NCBI RefSeq assembly: GCF_002233755.1
Contig: NZ_NIFO01000011.1
Span: 62,001 to 126,000 of the forward strand
Direction: 5' to 3'
DNA length: 64,000 bases
Source: Acinetobacter piscicola
GTDB lineage: Bacteria > Pseudomonadota > Gammaproteobacteria > Pseudomonadales > Moraxellaceae
The translations under genes and the position numbers were made by a program. Position 1 is the stretch's first letter, and each line of letters opens with the position of its first letter. The notes beneath the pieces are model-generated. The model saw only the letters and a list, made by a program, of their open reading frames with translations, made no database searches and was not told the origin of the DNA. This document shows positions 18,886 through 26,038 of the stretch, piece by piece.

Positions 18886-18918
18886 TAGTTATCGCATTTA
18901 ACTTTGTGGTTTACTCTC

Positions 18919-19113
18919 ATGTACGTTTGTTTGTGTCGTGGTATTACAGATCAAGATATTAAAGATGCTGTGGCTAATGGTGCAGAAAGCTATCGTGAAA
19001 TTCGTGACCTTTTAGATTTAGGCACTTGCTGTGGGCGTTGTGCACCAGAAGCAAAAAGTATTATCAATGAAGAATTGGCAGAAATAGCTGCACGCATTTC
19101 CATTGCCGCATAA
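18919..19113 (+). CDS. bfd: Bacterioferritin-associated ferredoxin Bfd
   Basis: 64-residue 2Fe-2S protein that binds bacterioferritin and passes electrons to the core haem to release stored iron. The cluster cysteines are at residues 4 and 6 (MYVCLC) and 38 and 41 (GTCCGRC), the BFD-fold pattern. I start at the ATG at 18919; five in-frame upstream residues are unconserved. The upstream promoter overlaps a candidate Fur box. A terminator separates it from the bacterioferritin-like gene downstream, so the two can respond oppositely to iron. Confidence 0.95.
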   Translation: MYVCLCRGITDQDIKDAVANGAESYREIRDLLDLGTCCGRCAPEAKSIINEELAEIAARISIAA

Positions 19114-19177
19114 CATTTATAGATTCCCTCCAAATAATCATAATAAGTTTTTCATGATCTTCGGGTCATATTCCTCC

Positions 19178-19205
19178 CCCGCTTCGACTCAAAGCGGGTT
19201 TATTT
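19178..19205 (+). terminator. Intrinsic terminator after bfd
   Basis: Stem CCCGCTT / AAGCGGG with a 7-base loop followed by a T-rich tail, 64 bases after the bfd stop. Confidence 0.8.
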
Positions 19206-19323
19206 TTAGTTAAAATTGAACATTATTAAAAATATACCGATTGTTTTTGATTGCGATTTTCATTTGCTGTTCCATAAATCACTCGAAACTATTGATAAAG
19301 TTGATTAAGATAACAACATGGAT

Positions 19324-19344
19324 TGCCTTAAGCTTTTTAAGGCA
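19324..19344 (+). promoter_or_regulatory. Hairpin in the bacterioferritin leader
   Basis: A perfect 8-bp inverted repeat (TGCCTTAA / TTAAGGCA, loop GCTTT) ends 23 bases before the ATG and about 8 bases before the GGAG ribosome site. No T run follows, so it is not a terminator. It could be an operator or an mRNA structure affecting ribosome access or stability; the sequence alone does not decide. Confidence 0.45.
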
Positions 19345-19367
19345 CACAACTGAATGGAGCTTTGACC

Positions 19368-19832
19368 ATGAAAGGCAATCGAGACGTTATTAACCAACTC
19401 AATCAAGTGTTGTATCACCACTTGACTGCAATCAATCAATATTTCCTTCATTCACGCATGTTTAATGATTGGGGAATTGAACAGCTCGGTTCAGCTGAAT
19501 ATAAAGAATCGATCCGTCAAATGAAGCATGCCGATAAAATTATTGAACGTATTTTATTTTTAGAAGGCTTGCCAAACCTACAACACCTTGGAAAGCTTTA
19601 TATTGGTCAGCATACCATTGAAGTTTTAAACTGTGATGTGCGGAAAGTGAAAGAGAATATTGAAGCACTCAAAGCAGCTGTTGATTTGGCTGAAAAAAGT
19701 TTAGATTACGTCACTCGCGATTTAGTTCAAGAAATTCTTGAAAAAGAAGAAGAATACTGGGATTGGACAACCACTCAACTTGACCTAACCGAAAGTGTTG
19801 GGATTGAAAATTACATTCAAAGCCAATTGTAA
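19368..19832 (+). CDS. bfr: Bacterioferritin-like subunit, haem ligand kept, ferroxidase ligands largely lost
   Basis: 154 residues, colinear without gaps with E. coli Bfr. Met52, the haem ligand, is present (QMKHAD). Of the six di-iron ligands in E. coli Bfr (Glu18, Glu51, His54, Glu94, Glu127, His130), only His54 and Glu127 remain; the others read His18, Gln51, Val94 and Tyr130. The protein should therefore bind haem and assemble but not oxidise Fe(II) itself. This resembles the two-subunit bacterioferritins of Neisseria and Pseudomonas, where one subunit type supplies haem and the other the ferroxidase. A catalytic partner gene would lie elsewhere. It neighbours bfd. Confidence 0.92.
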   Translation: MKGNRDVINQLNQVLYHHLTAINQYFLHSRMFNDWGIEQLGSAEYKESIRQMKHADKIIERILFLEGLPNLQHLGKLYIGQHTIEVLNCDVRKVKENIEALKAAVDLAEKSLDYVTRDLVQEILEKEEEYWDWTTTQLDLTESVGIENYIQSQL

Positions 19833-19850
19833 TTTTAGATTCTTGGTACT

Positions 19851-19871
19851 CCCTCCTTTATCAAAGGAGGG
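19851..19871. repeat. REP-like palindrome after the bacterioferritin gene
   Basis: A perfect 9-bp stem (CCCTCCTTT / AAAGGAGGG) with a 3-base loop, followed by GTTGGGGAGG. It looks like the G-rich intergenic palindromes repeated in Acinetobacter genomes and probably acts as a 3'-end structure. No second copy was noticed in this window. Confidence 0.55.
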
Positions 19872-19945
19872 TTGGGGAGGATTTAAAAAGGCTTAACTAA
19901 TCAGCATTATCCATAAATTTGGGGATTTTTATGACCAATTTGCAA

Positions 19946-21592
19946 TTATTTTACTGCTGAAACAGCCAATAAATCCTGATAAGAACTTTCTTGACCATGT
20001 AATGTTTTAAGAATCCATAACTGATGTTCAGCTTCAGCCTTCTTACCATTAAATGCTAAAACTTGTGCATACTTATAAATATCGTATCTAGAGGCAAGAT
20101 TTGCCACCATTCGACCAATATGATCAAGCTGCTGATCAGATACTTTGCTATGTGGATTAAAACCAATCCACCACACGCGCTCTTTAAACTGTGTGAGCAA
20201 GAAAATATCCTGATTCATCACTCGCTGTTGCGCTTCAGTTAACGGTATTTTCTTATTGATAAAGACACTTTGCTGACGATATAGAACATAGTCACGATAA
20301 ACAACTCCAATCAAAACAAAGCCAATTACCACAATGCTAACGACTATTGTTGATTTAAGTTTAATTGTAGGTAAATATGAATATTGTGCTTGAACAATAC
20401 CGAGAATAAAGCCAAGTGGTAGCAAGAAATAAGCATAATGAATTGGGTATTCCAATAAAGCATGAATCAGAATGGCACACACCATCAAACTTGCAGCAAT
20501 TGAAACTGGTTCTTTGACACCGCGATTCAACCAAAATAACCAACACACTACATAAAGAATGATCATAGTACCGATTGGAATGCCATTCCAAATCAATAAA
20601 TCTAGAACTACGTTATGCGCTGTCTTATACCACTCATGTGAAGGATACAAATCAAAAGCAGCAATTTGCGCCATCCCTGTTTGATTCCACCCATAACCAA
20701 ACCAGGGCTGTTGTGTGATTGCTACAAGCGCTTGATTCCACATATCTAAACGCAGATAACCCGATGATGCTCTTTGCACAACTGTCGCTGTTTGAGTAAT
20801 GTCTTGTGCGGTGAATGATGCGAGCCACTGATTAAACATAGGTAAGTAGGCAATCAATGCAATAAACACACCGACCCAAGCCAATAACTTCGCAAAGCCA
20901 AAACGCTTGTTTTGACCGAATTGCTTAATGGTTAAATAAACAAGGGTGAATATACACACCACCCATGCTGTACGTGATTGGGTCAATGCGATAGTCAACA
21001 GAAAAATAAATGTGGCTGGAATTAAAACCATACTTGGCAATATTTTCTTTTCATAGAAATATAAGCAAGCAAATAGCCCCATACAGATAAAGGTAGCTAG
21101 ATTATTGGGTTGTGCAAAATTTGCATATACCCGATTTTCACGCAAACGATTCATGAACAAACTAAAATAATCACTAAATCCTAACCACTGGCAGATTGCA
21201 ATAACACTTGAAAGACTTGCCCCAAAAAATATTACGAGACAGAATATTTTAAAGACCTGCTCTCTTTGCCCTTTCTCACCCACTGCTAAGTTATAGCCCG
21301 CCACGACCATTAACCAAAACATGGTGATGTAAGCCGTACACAATAAAGCATTACTAAAATAAAGAATTTCGCCAAATCCCCATTGAACTAAGGGAATGGT
21401 CAATAAAGGTAGAGCCAATAGTTGTGGTTTGGGTATTTTAATGTCTTTATTAATAAATGTTGAAAGTAATACCAAAGCTGAGAGAAAAGTCAGCACTTCG
21501 CTACCAAAAGTTGTCCATGGCATTTTATGGATCGGGAGAAGCCATGCGAGTAGAAGTAAAATAGCTGAAAGAATATAAAGAATGGCTTTCAT
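19946..21592 (-). CDS. pglL: Pilin O-oligosaccharyltransferase (PglL/TfpO, Wzy_C family)
   Basis: 548-residue membrane protein with about ten to twelve hydrophobic segments. It has the large periplasmic loop of the O-antigen-ligase superfamily, including the conserved His region (SHEWYKTAHNVVLDLLIWNGI). A C-terminal soluble part (about 440-548) is of the kind PglL enzymes carry. It should move a lipid-linked glycan onto serine or threonine of pilin in the periplasm. In Acinetobacter a dedicated enzyme next to comP or pilA glycosylates that pilin; here it follows two pilin genes in the same direction. Neither pilin ends in Ser, which argues for the internal-site (ComP) type and against the C-terminal-serine (TfpO) type. 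Confidence 0.85.
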   Translation of the reverse strand: MKAILYILSAILLLLAWLLPIHKMPWTTFGSEVLTFLSALVLLSTFINKDIKIPKPQLLALPLLTIPLVQWGFGEILYFSNALLCTAYITMFWLMVVAGYNLAVGEKGQREQVFKIFCLVIFFGASLSSVIAICQWLGFSDYFSLFMNRLRENRVYANFAQPNNLATFICMGLFACLYFYEKKILPSMVLIPATFIFLLTIALTQSRTAWVVCIFTLVYLTIKQFGQNKRFGFAKLLAWVGVFIALIAYLPMFNQWLASFTAQDITQTATVVQRASSGYLRLDMWNQALVAITQQPWFGYGWNQTGMAQIAAFDLYPSHEWYKTAHNVVLDLLIWNGIPIGTMIILYVVCWLFWLNRGVKEPVSIAASLMVCAILIHALLEYPIHYAYFLLPLGFILGIVQAQYSYLPTIKLKSTIVVSIVVIGFVLIGVVYRDYVLYRQQSVFINKKIPLTEAQQRVMNQDIFLLTQFKERVWWIGFNPHSKVSDQQLDHIGRMVANLASRYDIYKYAQVLAFNGKKAEAEHQLWILKTLHGQESSYQDLLAVSAVK

Positions 21593-21680
21593 AAATAAAA
21601 AGACAAAGAAAAACTGAGCGTATTATAACTTGTACTCTTTATTTAATAAAAAAATATTAAGGATAATTACAATAGATAAA

Positions 21681-22124
21681 TCACCTTAAAGCCCCATTAT
21701 AATATTTTCCCAATGTATCAAGTGATGTTTTTTCAAAAACAAAATTTCCCTGATTATTAATTTTTCCATCCGCATTATAAACAAGATTACCCACCTCATC
21801 ACTGCCGACGAAATTAATATTCACTTTACCTGCAACACCCGTCAACTGTACTGAGTTAATTGCATAATAAGGTTGTGGAAGTCTTGTTCCAGCAAAACCT
21901 GACTCCTGTAGATCCACTAAAGAATCACACATATAACCCAATTCAGCATTAGTTAACATACAAGTCCTTATTGCATTCTTTACTGATTCAATTTCAGCAA
22001 TATTAGCAATCCACTTGGTGCGAATTTGGTAATTTTGATAAGCAGGAATTGCAATTGCAGCAAGAATACCAATAATCACAACAACAATCATTAACTCAAT
22101 CAAAGTAAAGCCTTTTACATTCAT
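21681..22124 (-). CDS. Type IV pilin paralogue lacking the C-terminal disulfide
   Basis: 147 residues from the ATG at 22124, which has AGGAG seven bases ahead. Leader MNVKG is cleaved before FTLIELM; Glu5 is present. It is clearly a duplicate of the pilin upstream. It keeps the first cysteine pair (Cys55, Cys66). The two positions equivalent to the D-region cysteines read Gly and Phe ([17 protein letters not shown]). It also lacks the Ala/Gly/Pro loop of its neighbour. It lies between the other pilin's terminator and pglL. It could be a minor fibre subunit, a ComP-type DNA-uptake pilin or a diverging duplicate. Confidence 0.85.
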   Translation of the reverse strand: MNVKGFTLIELMIVVVIIGILAAIAIPAYQNYQIRTKWIANIAEIESVKNAIRTCMLTNAELGYMCDSLVDLQESGFAGTRLPQPYYAINSVQLTGVAGKVNINFVGSDEVGNLVYNADGKINNQGNFVFEKTSLDTLGKYYNGALR

Positions 22125-22174
22125 CCCCGTACTCCTGATATCCAAATAAATCGTAAATTCTAGTTATTTTTATT

Positions 22175-22203
22175 AAAAAAAAAGTGGCTATCGCCACTTT
22201 TTT
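22175..22203 (-). terminator. Intrinsic terminator between the two pilin genes
   Basis: Stem GTGGC / GCCAC with a 4-base loop, flanked by long A and T runs that extend the stem. It should end most transcripts of the first pilin, so the second pilin and pglL would be made at lower level or from another promoter. Confidence 0.88.
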
Positions 22204-22218
22204 AAATATATGTTTAAA

Positions 22219-22704
22219 TTAACGCTTAGCACCTTTCATATATTTATCTAAAGTATCAGTACTAGTCTTAGTACATTCAAAGTTACCGCCAGCATTTACA
22301 GTACAATCCGCATTAAATACTAAAGCTTTAACTTCAGAAGTACCAGTAAAAGTCACATTTACTTTACCAGGCGTACCAGGAGCACCAGCAGCACCAGCAG
22401 CAGGAGCTGTACCTGTTAAAGCAACTACACCTGCAGCATAAGAAGGTGTTGGTAATGCAGTACCTGGGAAATCATATGCCTGTAATTCAGCCAAACTATC
22501 GCATTTTGTACCATCAGTTGCTTGATCATTTAAGCAAGTTTTAATTGCAGTCTTCACACCTTCAACGTCAGCAACGTTAGAAGCCCACTTTGTACGCACT
22601 GTATAATCCTGATACGCAGGAATCGCAATCGCAGCCAAAATACCGATAATCGCAACAACGATCATTAATTCAATAAGTGTAAAACCTTTTTGAACTGATT
22701 TCAT
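22219..22704 (-). CDS. pilA: Major-type type IV pilin (PilA/ComP family)
   Basis: 161 residues. Leader MKSVQKG is followed by [20 protein letters not shown], a textbook class III N terminus with Glu5. Two cysteine pairs are visible: Cys57/Cys68 and Cys134/Cys144, the latter closing the D-region. Residues about 98-113 form a low-complexity Ala/Gly/Pro stretch ([16 protein letters not shown]) that looks like a flexible surface loop. A GGAG site precedes the start. With a strong terminator after it, this is the likely abundant subunit. Whether it is the pilus major pilin PilA or the competence pilin ComP cannot be settled here, so the symbol is tentative. Confidence 0.85.
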   Translation of the reverse strand: MKSVQKGFTLIELMIVVAIIGILAAIAIPAYQDYTVRTKWASNVADVEGVKTAIKTCLNDQATDGTKCDSLAELQAYDFPGTALPTPSYAAGVVALTGTAPAAGAAGAPGTPGKVNVTFTGTSEVKALVFNADCTVNAGGNFECTKTSTDTLDKYMKGAKR

Positions 22705-22872
22705 AACATTTCTCCAATGTTTTAAAAATTTTTATAGCTTTAACAAGCAAATTTATTTGACTGCTTCGTGTGGAAAAAACAAGCAATCATTCGATAACAA
22801 TTTCATTCTAATTGGAATGTAACGCTTTACAAGATTTTTTTTATTTCTTATTTTTTTTCGTAATTTCTCGTA

Positions 22873-22899
22873 AAAAAGTGACATTTCTTGTCACTTTTT
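22873..22899. terminator. Bidirectional terminator after the TPM genes
   Basis: Stem AAAAAGTGACA / TGTCACTTTTT with a 5-base loop. It starts just beyond the stop of the TPM gene at 22907 and ends its minus-strand transcript, isolating the pilin promoter region that follows. Confidence 0.85.
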
Positions 22900-22906
22900 C
22901 CGTGAT

Positions 22907-23479
22907 CTAGTTAAAAATTATTGGATTATTTGTTAATTCATTCACTGTATCAGCTCGATGCTGACTGTTTTGGTCATTATAGAATAAATTCAATATCTTA
23001 CCAATTTCCAGCACACCATTTTCAAGTGCAAGACGATATTTTTTACTTTTCAATTCAGTGGTAATTTGATCACAAATCTGCTGCCATATCTGCTGTGTCG
23101 TTGCTTGATTAATTCCACGATCTATCACAATTTCAACAGTTTGCTCACATAAGTTTAGATATAACAACACCCCACTATTATATTCTGTATCCCACACACC
23201 CAATTCTGCGAAAAGCTGTTGCGCTCTTAAACGTGTATTTTGTCGGTAGGCTTGATGACTCGGAATATGTCCTTCAATCACCACTTGTATCTCACCAACA
23301 TGCCCCTGCTCAGCTTGTTTAACCATTTGTGCGATGGCTTGCTGGTCTTGTTTTGAGAAATAACGTTTAGATGCAGGCATATAAAGAAAGTGTTTTAACC
23401 AGCGTTTAAAACTCGGTTGCATCTGTTCCTGTAATTTAGGTTCAGTCAAAATTTCTGTTGTTTCAGTTTTCGTTACCAT
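22907..23479 (-). CDS. TPM-domain protein, short cytoplasmic-type
   Basis: 190 residues with a TPM (DUF477-like) domain at about 40-165, shown by FSKQDQQAIAQMVKQAE at the start, GEIQVVIEG and the YNSGVLLYLNL strand. No signal peptide or membrane segment is visible, unlike the preceding gene. The start overlaps the stop of that gene by seven bases (ATGGTAA), so translation is coupled. In many bacteria lemA is followed by a secreted and a short TPM protein. The function is unsettled; TPM domains have been linked to phosphatase activity and photosystem repair in plants. I do not assign an activity. Confidence 0.75.
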   Translation of the reverse strand: MVTKTETTEILTEPKLQEQMQPSFKRWLKHFLYMPASKRYFSKQDQQAIAQMVKQAEQGHVGEIQVVIEGHIPSHQAYRQNTRLRAQQLFAELGVWDTEYNSGVLLYLNLCEQTVEIVIDRGINQATTQQIWQQICDQITTELKSKKYRLALENGVLEIGKILNLFYNDQNSQHRADTVNELTNNPIIFN

Positions 23480-24591
23480 GAGCCTGATGCACCTCCACCG
23501 CCAAAACCTCCGCCACCACCACTATAACCACCACCGCCTCCAAAACCGCCACCACTGCTTCCTCCTCCACGCCTACCACCAGATAAAAACATTTGAAAAA
23601 TCAGTTGTGCAAAAGAGGTTATCAGTAAGAAGAATATTCCAAAACCTAAAGCCAAGCTCATCACAATGCCTGAACCATAGATGAGTCCTGCTGCAAAAGC
23701 AGTCACACCAGCCACAGAAGCACTTAAACGATTCCCAATGATAAATGAAGAAAATATTCCAATAATCAGGATAATCATCGCTGTAGTAAAGGTTCGATCT
23801 TTTGCTTCTTGTTCTTGAGCAGCTTGAACTTGACGCTCTTTTAATTCGTCTGCCGCTTGTTTGGCAATTTCAGGATCAAGATTGAGAATACGCTCAATTT
23901 CATTGACACCTGATTGTAAACCTTGTGCATATTGTCCTTGCTTAAAATAAGGTGTGATTTGATTGCGGATAATACGACTTACAATAATGTCAGGAAGTAC
24001 ACCTTCTAAGCCATAGCCTGTTGCAATATGAATTTTATGATCATTCACTGCAACTGCGATCAATAAACCATTATCTTGCTTCGCTGAGCCCAATTTCCAT
24101 TGCTCAGCAACACGCATAGTAAAATCAAAAATATCTTCTTGCCCAGTTGTCGGCACAATAATAATACCGACTTGTGCTTTACCTTGACGGTAAATATCTC
24201 GAATCTGCTGGTCTAAATTTTGTTTTTCCGCTGCCGAAAGTATATTGGCTTGATCTACAACAGGTTGATTTAAAGTTGGAATATTTCGAGTTGTTTGCCC
24301 ATCTGCCATATCATTGCTGACTTGGGGTAGATTTTGAGAATTCGCTGATTGATTTGTATTATTCGTAGTCTGCTGTGGTGTAGGGTTAATTGCGTTTGGA
24401 CCAAGGACATTGGGTAAATTTGTATTTGGAGCAACTTTACCTAATACGACAACATCCTGCGCTTCTTGTTCATCTGTTGCCGTTGCAATTTCAGCCCAAG
24501 CAATTGACTGAAAAGAAAAAATCAGCACAAAAAGCACAAAGAACCTTGTACTTTTTTTCTTAAATTCTGAATTTCCCCACCATTCAATCAT
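23473..24591 (-). CDS. TPM-domain membrane protein (YgcG-like) with glycine-rich tail
   Basis: 372 residues. A signal peptide ends near AWA (residue 33), then comes a Gln/Asn/Thr-rich linker. The TPM domain follows at about 105-240 (VVDQANILSAAEKQNLDQ, ...DNGLLIAVAV..., GYGLEGVLPD). After that come two or three membrane segments (about 265-335) and a C-terminal tail almost entirely Gly, Ser and Tyr ending GGGASGSW. This is the YgcG-type layout. It follows lemA by 81 bases that hold an inverted repeat, and overlaps the second TPM gene. Likely an envelope protein acting with LemA; the molecular role is unknown. Confidence 0.8.
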   Translation of the reverse strand: MIEWWGNSEFKKKSTRFFVLFVLIFSFQSIAWAEIATATDEQEAQDVVVLGKVAPNTNLPNVLGPNAINPTPQQTTNNTNQSANSQNLPQVSNDMADGQTTRNIPTLNQPVVDQANILSAAEKQNLDQQIRDIYRQGKAQVGIIIVPTTGQEDIFDFTMRVAEQWKLGSAKQDNGLLIAVAVNDHKIHIATGYGLEGVLPDIIVSRIIRNQITPYFKQGQYAQGLQSGVNEIERILNLDPEIAKQAADELKERQVQAAQEQEAKDRTFTTAMIILIIGIFSSFIIGNRLSASVAGVTAFAAGLIYGSGIVMSLALGFGIFFLLITSFAQLIFQMFLSGGRRGGGSSGGGFGGGGGYSGGGGGFGGGGASGSW

Positions 24592-24624
24592 ACATTACCC
24601 TTATTTTAATTATTCACAGTCATT

Positions 24625-24653
24625 AACGTTCTACTTAAGCAAAGCAGAACGTT
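24625..24653. repeat. Inverted repeat between lemA and the TPM gene
   Basis: AACGTTCT / AGAACGTT, 8 bp, with a partly pairing 13-base loop. It lies in the 81-base gap and could reduce read-through or stabilise the lemA message. No T tail is present. Confidence 0.45.
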
Positions 24654-24672
24654 ATAAAAGTTTAACAAGCTA

Positions 24673-25266
24673 TTAATTAAAATTAACTGTTGGTGCTTTT
24701 GATGCACCTGCTTCAGCACTAAAGTTTGGTTTTGCTTTCATACCAATCACTTTAGCCGTCATCACCTGAGGGAACTGACGTACATAAGTATTATAATCCT
24801 GAACCGATTCCACATAGCGAGTACGCGCAGTACTTATACGGTTTTCCGTTCCTTCTAACTGCACTTGTAAATCACGGAATTGTTCATTGGCTTTTAAATC
24901 AGGATAATTTTCGGTAACAGCCAATAAGCGAGACAATGCACCTGTCATTTGTGACTGGGCTTCTTGGTATTTTTTAAATAATTCAGGATCATTTAACACT
25001 TCTTTATCAACTTTCAAACCCGCAACATTGGCACGTGCTTCAGTCACTTCAGTCAATACTTTTTCTTCATGGGTTGCATAACCTTTAACCACATTAACAA
25101 GGTTAGGTACCAAGTCAGCACGACGTTGATATTGGTTTTCAACTTCTGACCATGCAGCAGTCACCGATTCGTCTTTGGCTTGTAAAGTATTATAACCACA
25201 ACCTGAAAATACCAATGTGCTCGTCAGTGTGAGCGCCAGTAAGCCTTTTTTCATTGCATTAATCAT
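24673..25266 (-). CDS. lemA: LemA family lipoprotein
   Basis: 197 residues. The N terminus is a lipoprotein signal with lipobox FSGC and lipidated Cys at residue 23. The rest is the long alpha-helical LemA fold: YNTLQAKDESVTAAWSEVE, QYQRRADLVPNLV and ENYPDLKANEQFRDLQ are characteristic. I keep the ATG at 25266, which has GAGG eight bases upstream; an internal Met four codons later is possible. First gene of the lemA-TPM-TPM unit. The family is envelope-associated; its job is not established. Confidence 0.9.
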   Translation of the reverse strand: MINAMKKGLLALTLTSTLVFSGCGYNTLQAKDESVTAAWSEVENQYQRRADLVPNLVNVVKGYATHEEKVLTEVTEARANVAGLKVDKEVLNDPELFKKYQEAQSQMTGALSRLLAVTENYPDLKANEQFRDLQVQLEGTENRISTARTRYVESVQDYNTYVRQFPQVMTAKVIGMKAKPNFSAEAGASKAPTVNFN

Positions 25267-25630
25267 TTATTTTTCCTCAAAGATATTTATTTGTATTTGT
25301 TGATTTATCTGCATTCTATACAGTTTTATTCAAAGTTTTGTTTAATTTCTGCTATTTCAGTCACAAATTTAGATTTTAGGCCTATCAATCATAGTACAAC
25401 ATGTTTTTAAATATGTATCTCGTTGAAATGATTATCCTAGATTTTTTGAGAATATAATTTTATAAATCAATTGGATAAATATTTATTAAAATATAAATCA
25501 CGTACTAATTCCCCCCTACTCAATATAATTTTAACTTCATTATTCTTTTTGATGAAAATAAGTTCTTAGATAAAATTAGCATTAAAAATACAAAAAGCCA
25601 CCCGAAGGTGGCTCATTTTAGATCAAGTGA
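25267..25630. other. AT-rich intergenic region, lemA upstream side and rbfA terminator
   Basis: No reading frame here looks like a gene. The right-hand part holds the rbfA terminator. The left-hand part, next to lemA, should hold the lemA promoter; TATAGA near 25318-25323 on the minus strand is a possible -10, but I see no good -35. The middle contains long A/T stretches without clear repeats. Confidence 0.5.
25592..25616 (-). terminator. Intrinsic terminator of the rimP-nusA-infB-rbfA operon
   Basis: Stem GCCACC / GGTGGC with loop CGAA, followed on the minus strand by five T. Located 15 bases after the rbfA stop. Confidence 0.92.
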
Positions 25631-26038
25631 TCATTCTTCATCTTTTTTTGCTTCATCAGTTTCAGGCAAATCCTTGACTGCTTCTGCAATTAAACCAAAC
25701 ATATAGTTACCGTAAGCATTGGTTTTATCATAATGGAAACGCAAACGTGGCGTTACACGTGTTTTAATGCGACGGCCAAGTTCGTGGCGCAAGAAACCTG
25801 ATGCTTTATTTAAAACATCCAAAGTTTCTTTATTCGCAGCCTCACTTTGCTCATCACCTAATTCACGCCCCATAACAGTGACATAAACTTCAGCATAACC
25901 TAAGTCTGGACTAACTTTTACCGCAGAGATGGTTACGAGGCCACCTAAGCGTGGATCTTTCAGCTCTTGACGAATCAGTTCAGACAACTCACGTTGCACT
26001 GTATCCGCCATGCGCTTAAGACGTTGACTACCCGCCAT
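25631..26038 (-). CDS. rbfA: 30S ribosome-binding factor RbfA
   Basis: 135 residues with a KH-like fold. Binds the 30S near helix 1/44 of 16S rRNA during late maturation and is important in cold adaptation. Conserved segments: RLKRMADTVQRELSELIRQE, LKDPRLGGLVTIS and RVTPRLRFHYDKT. Its ATG overlaps the infB stop by one base (TAATG). It is last in its operon, truB having been lost from this position. Confidence 0.97.
   Translation of the reverse strand: MAGSQRLKRMADTVQRELSELIRQELKDPRLGGLVTISAVKVSPDLGYAEVYVTVMGRELGDEQSEAANKETLDVLNKASGFLRHELGRRIKTRVTPRLRFHYDKTNAYGNYMFGLIAEAVKDLPETDEAKKDEE

Noticed and set aside
22705..22860. Sigma-54 promoter for the first pilin, as in Pseudomonas pilA
   Set aside because: I looked for a GG-N10-GC pattern with suitable flanks and did not find a convincing one.
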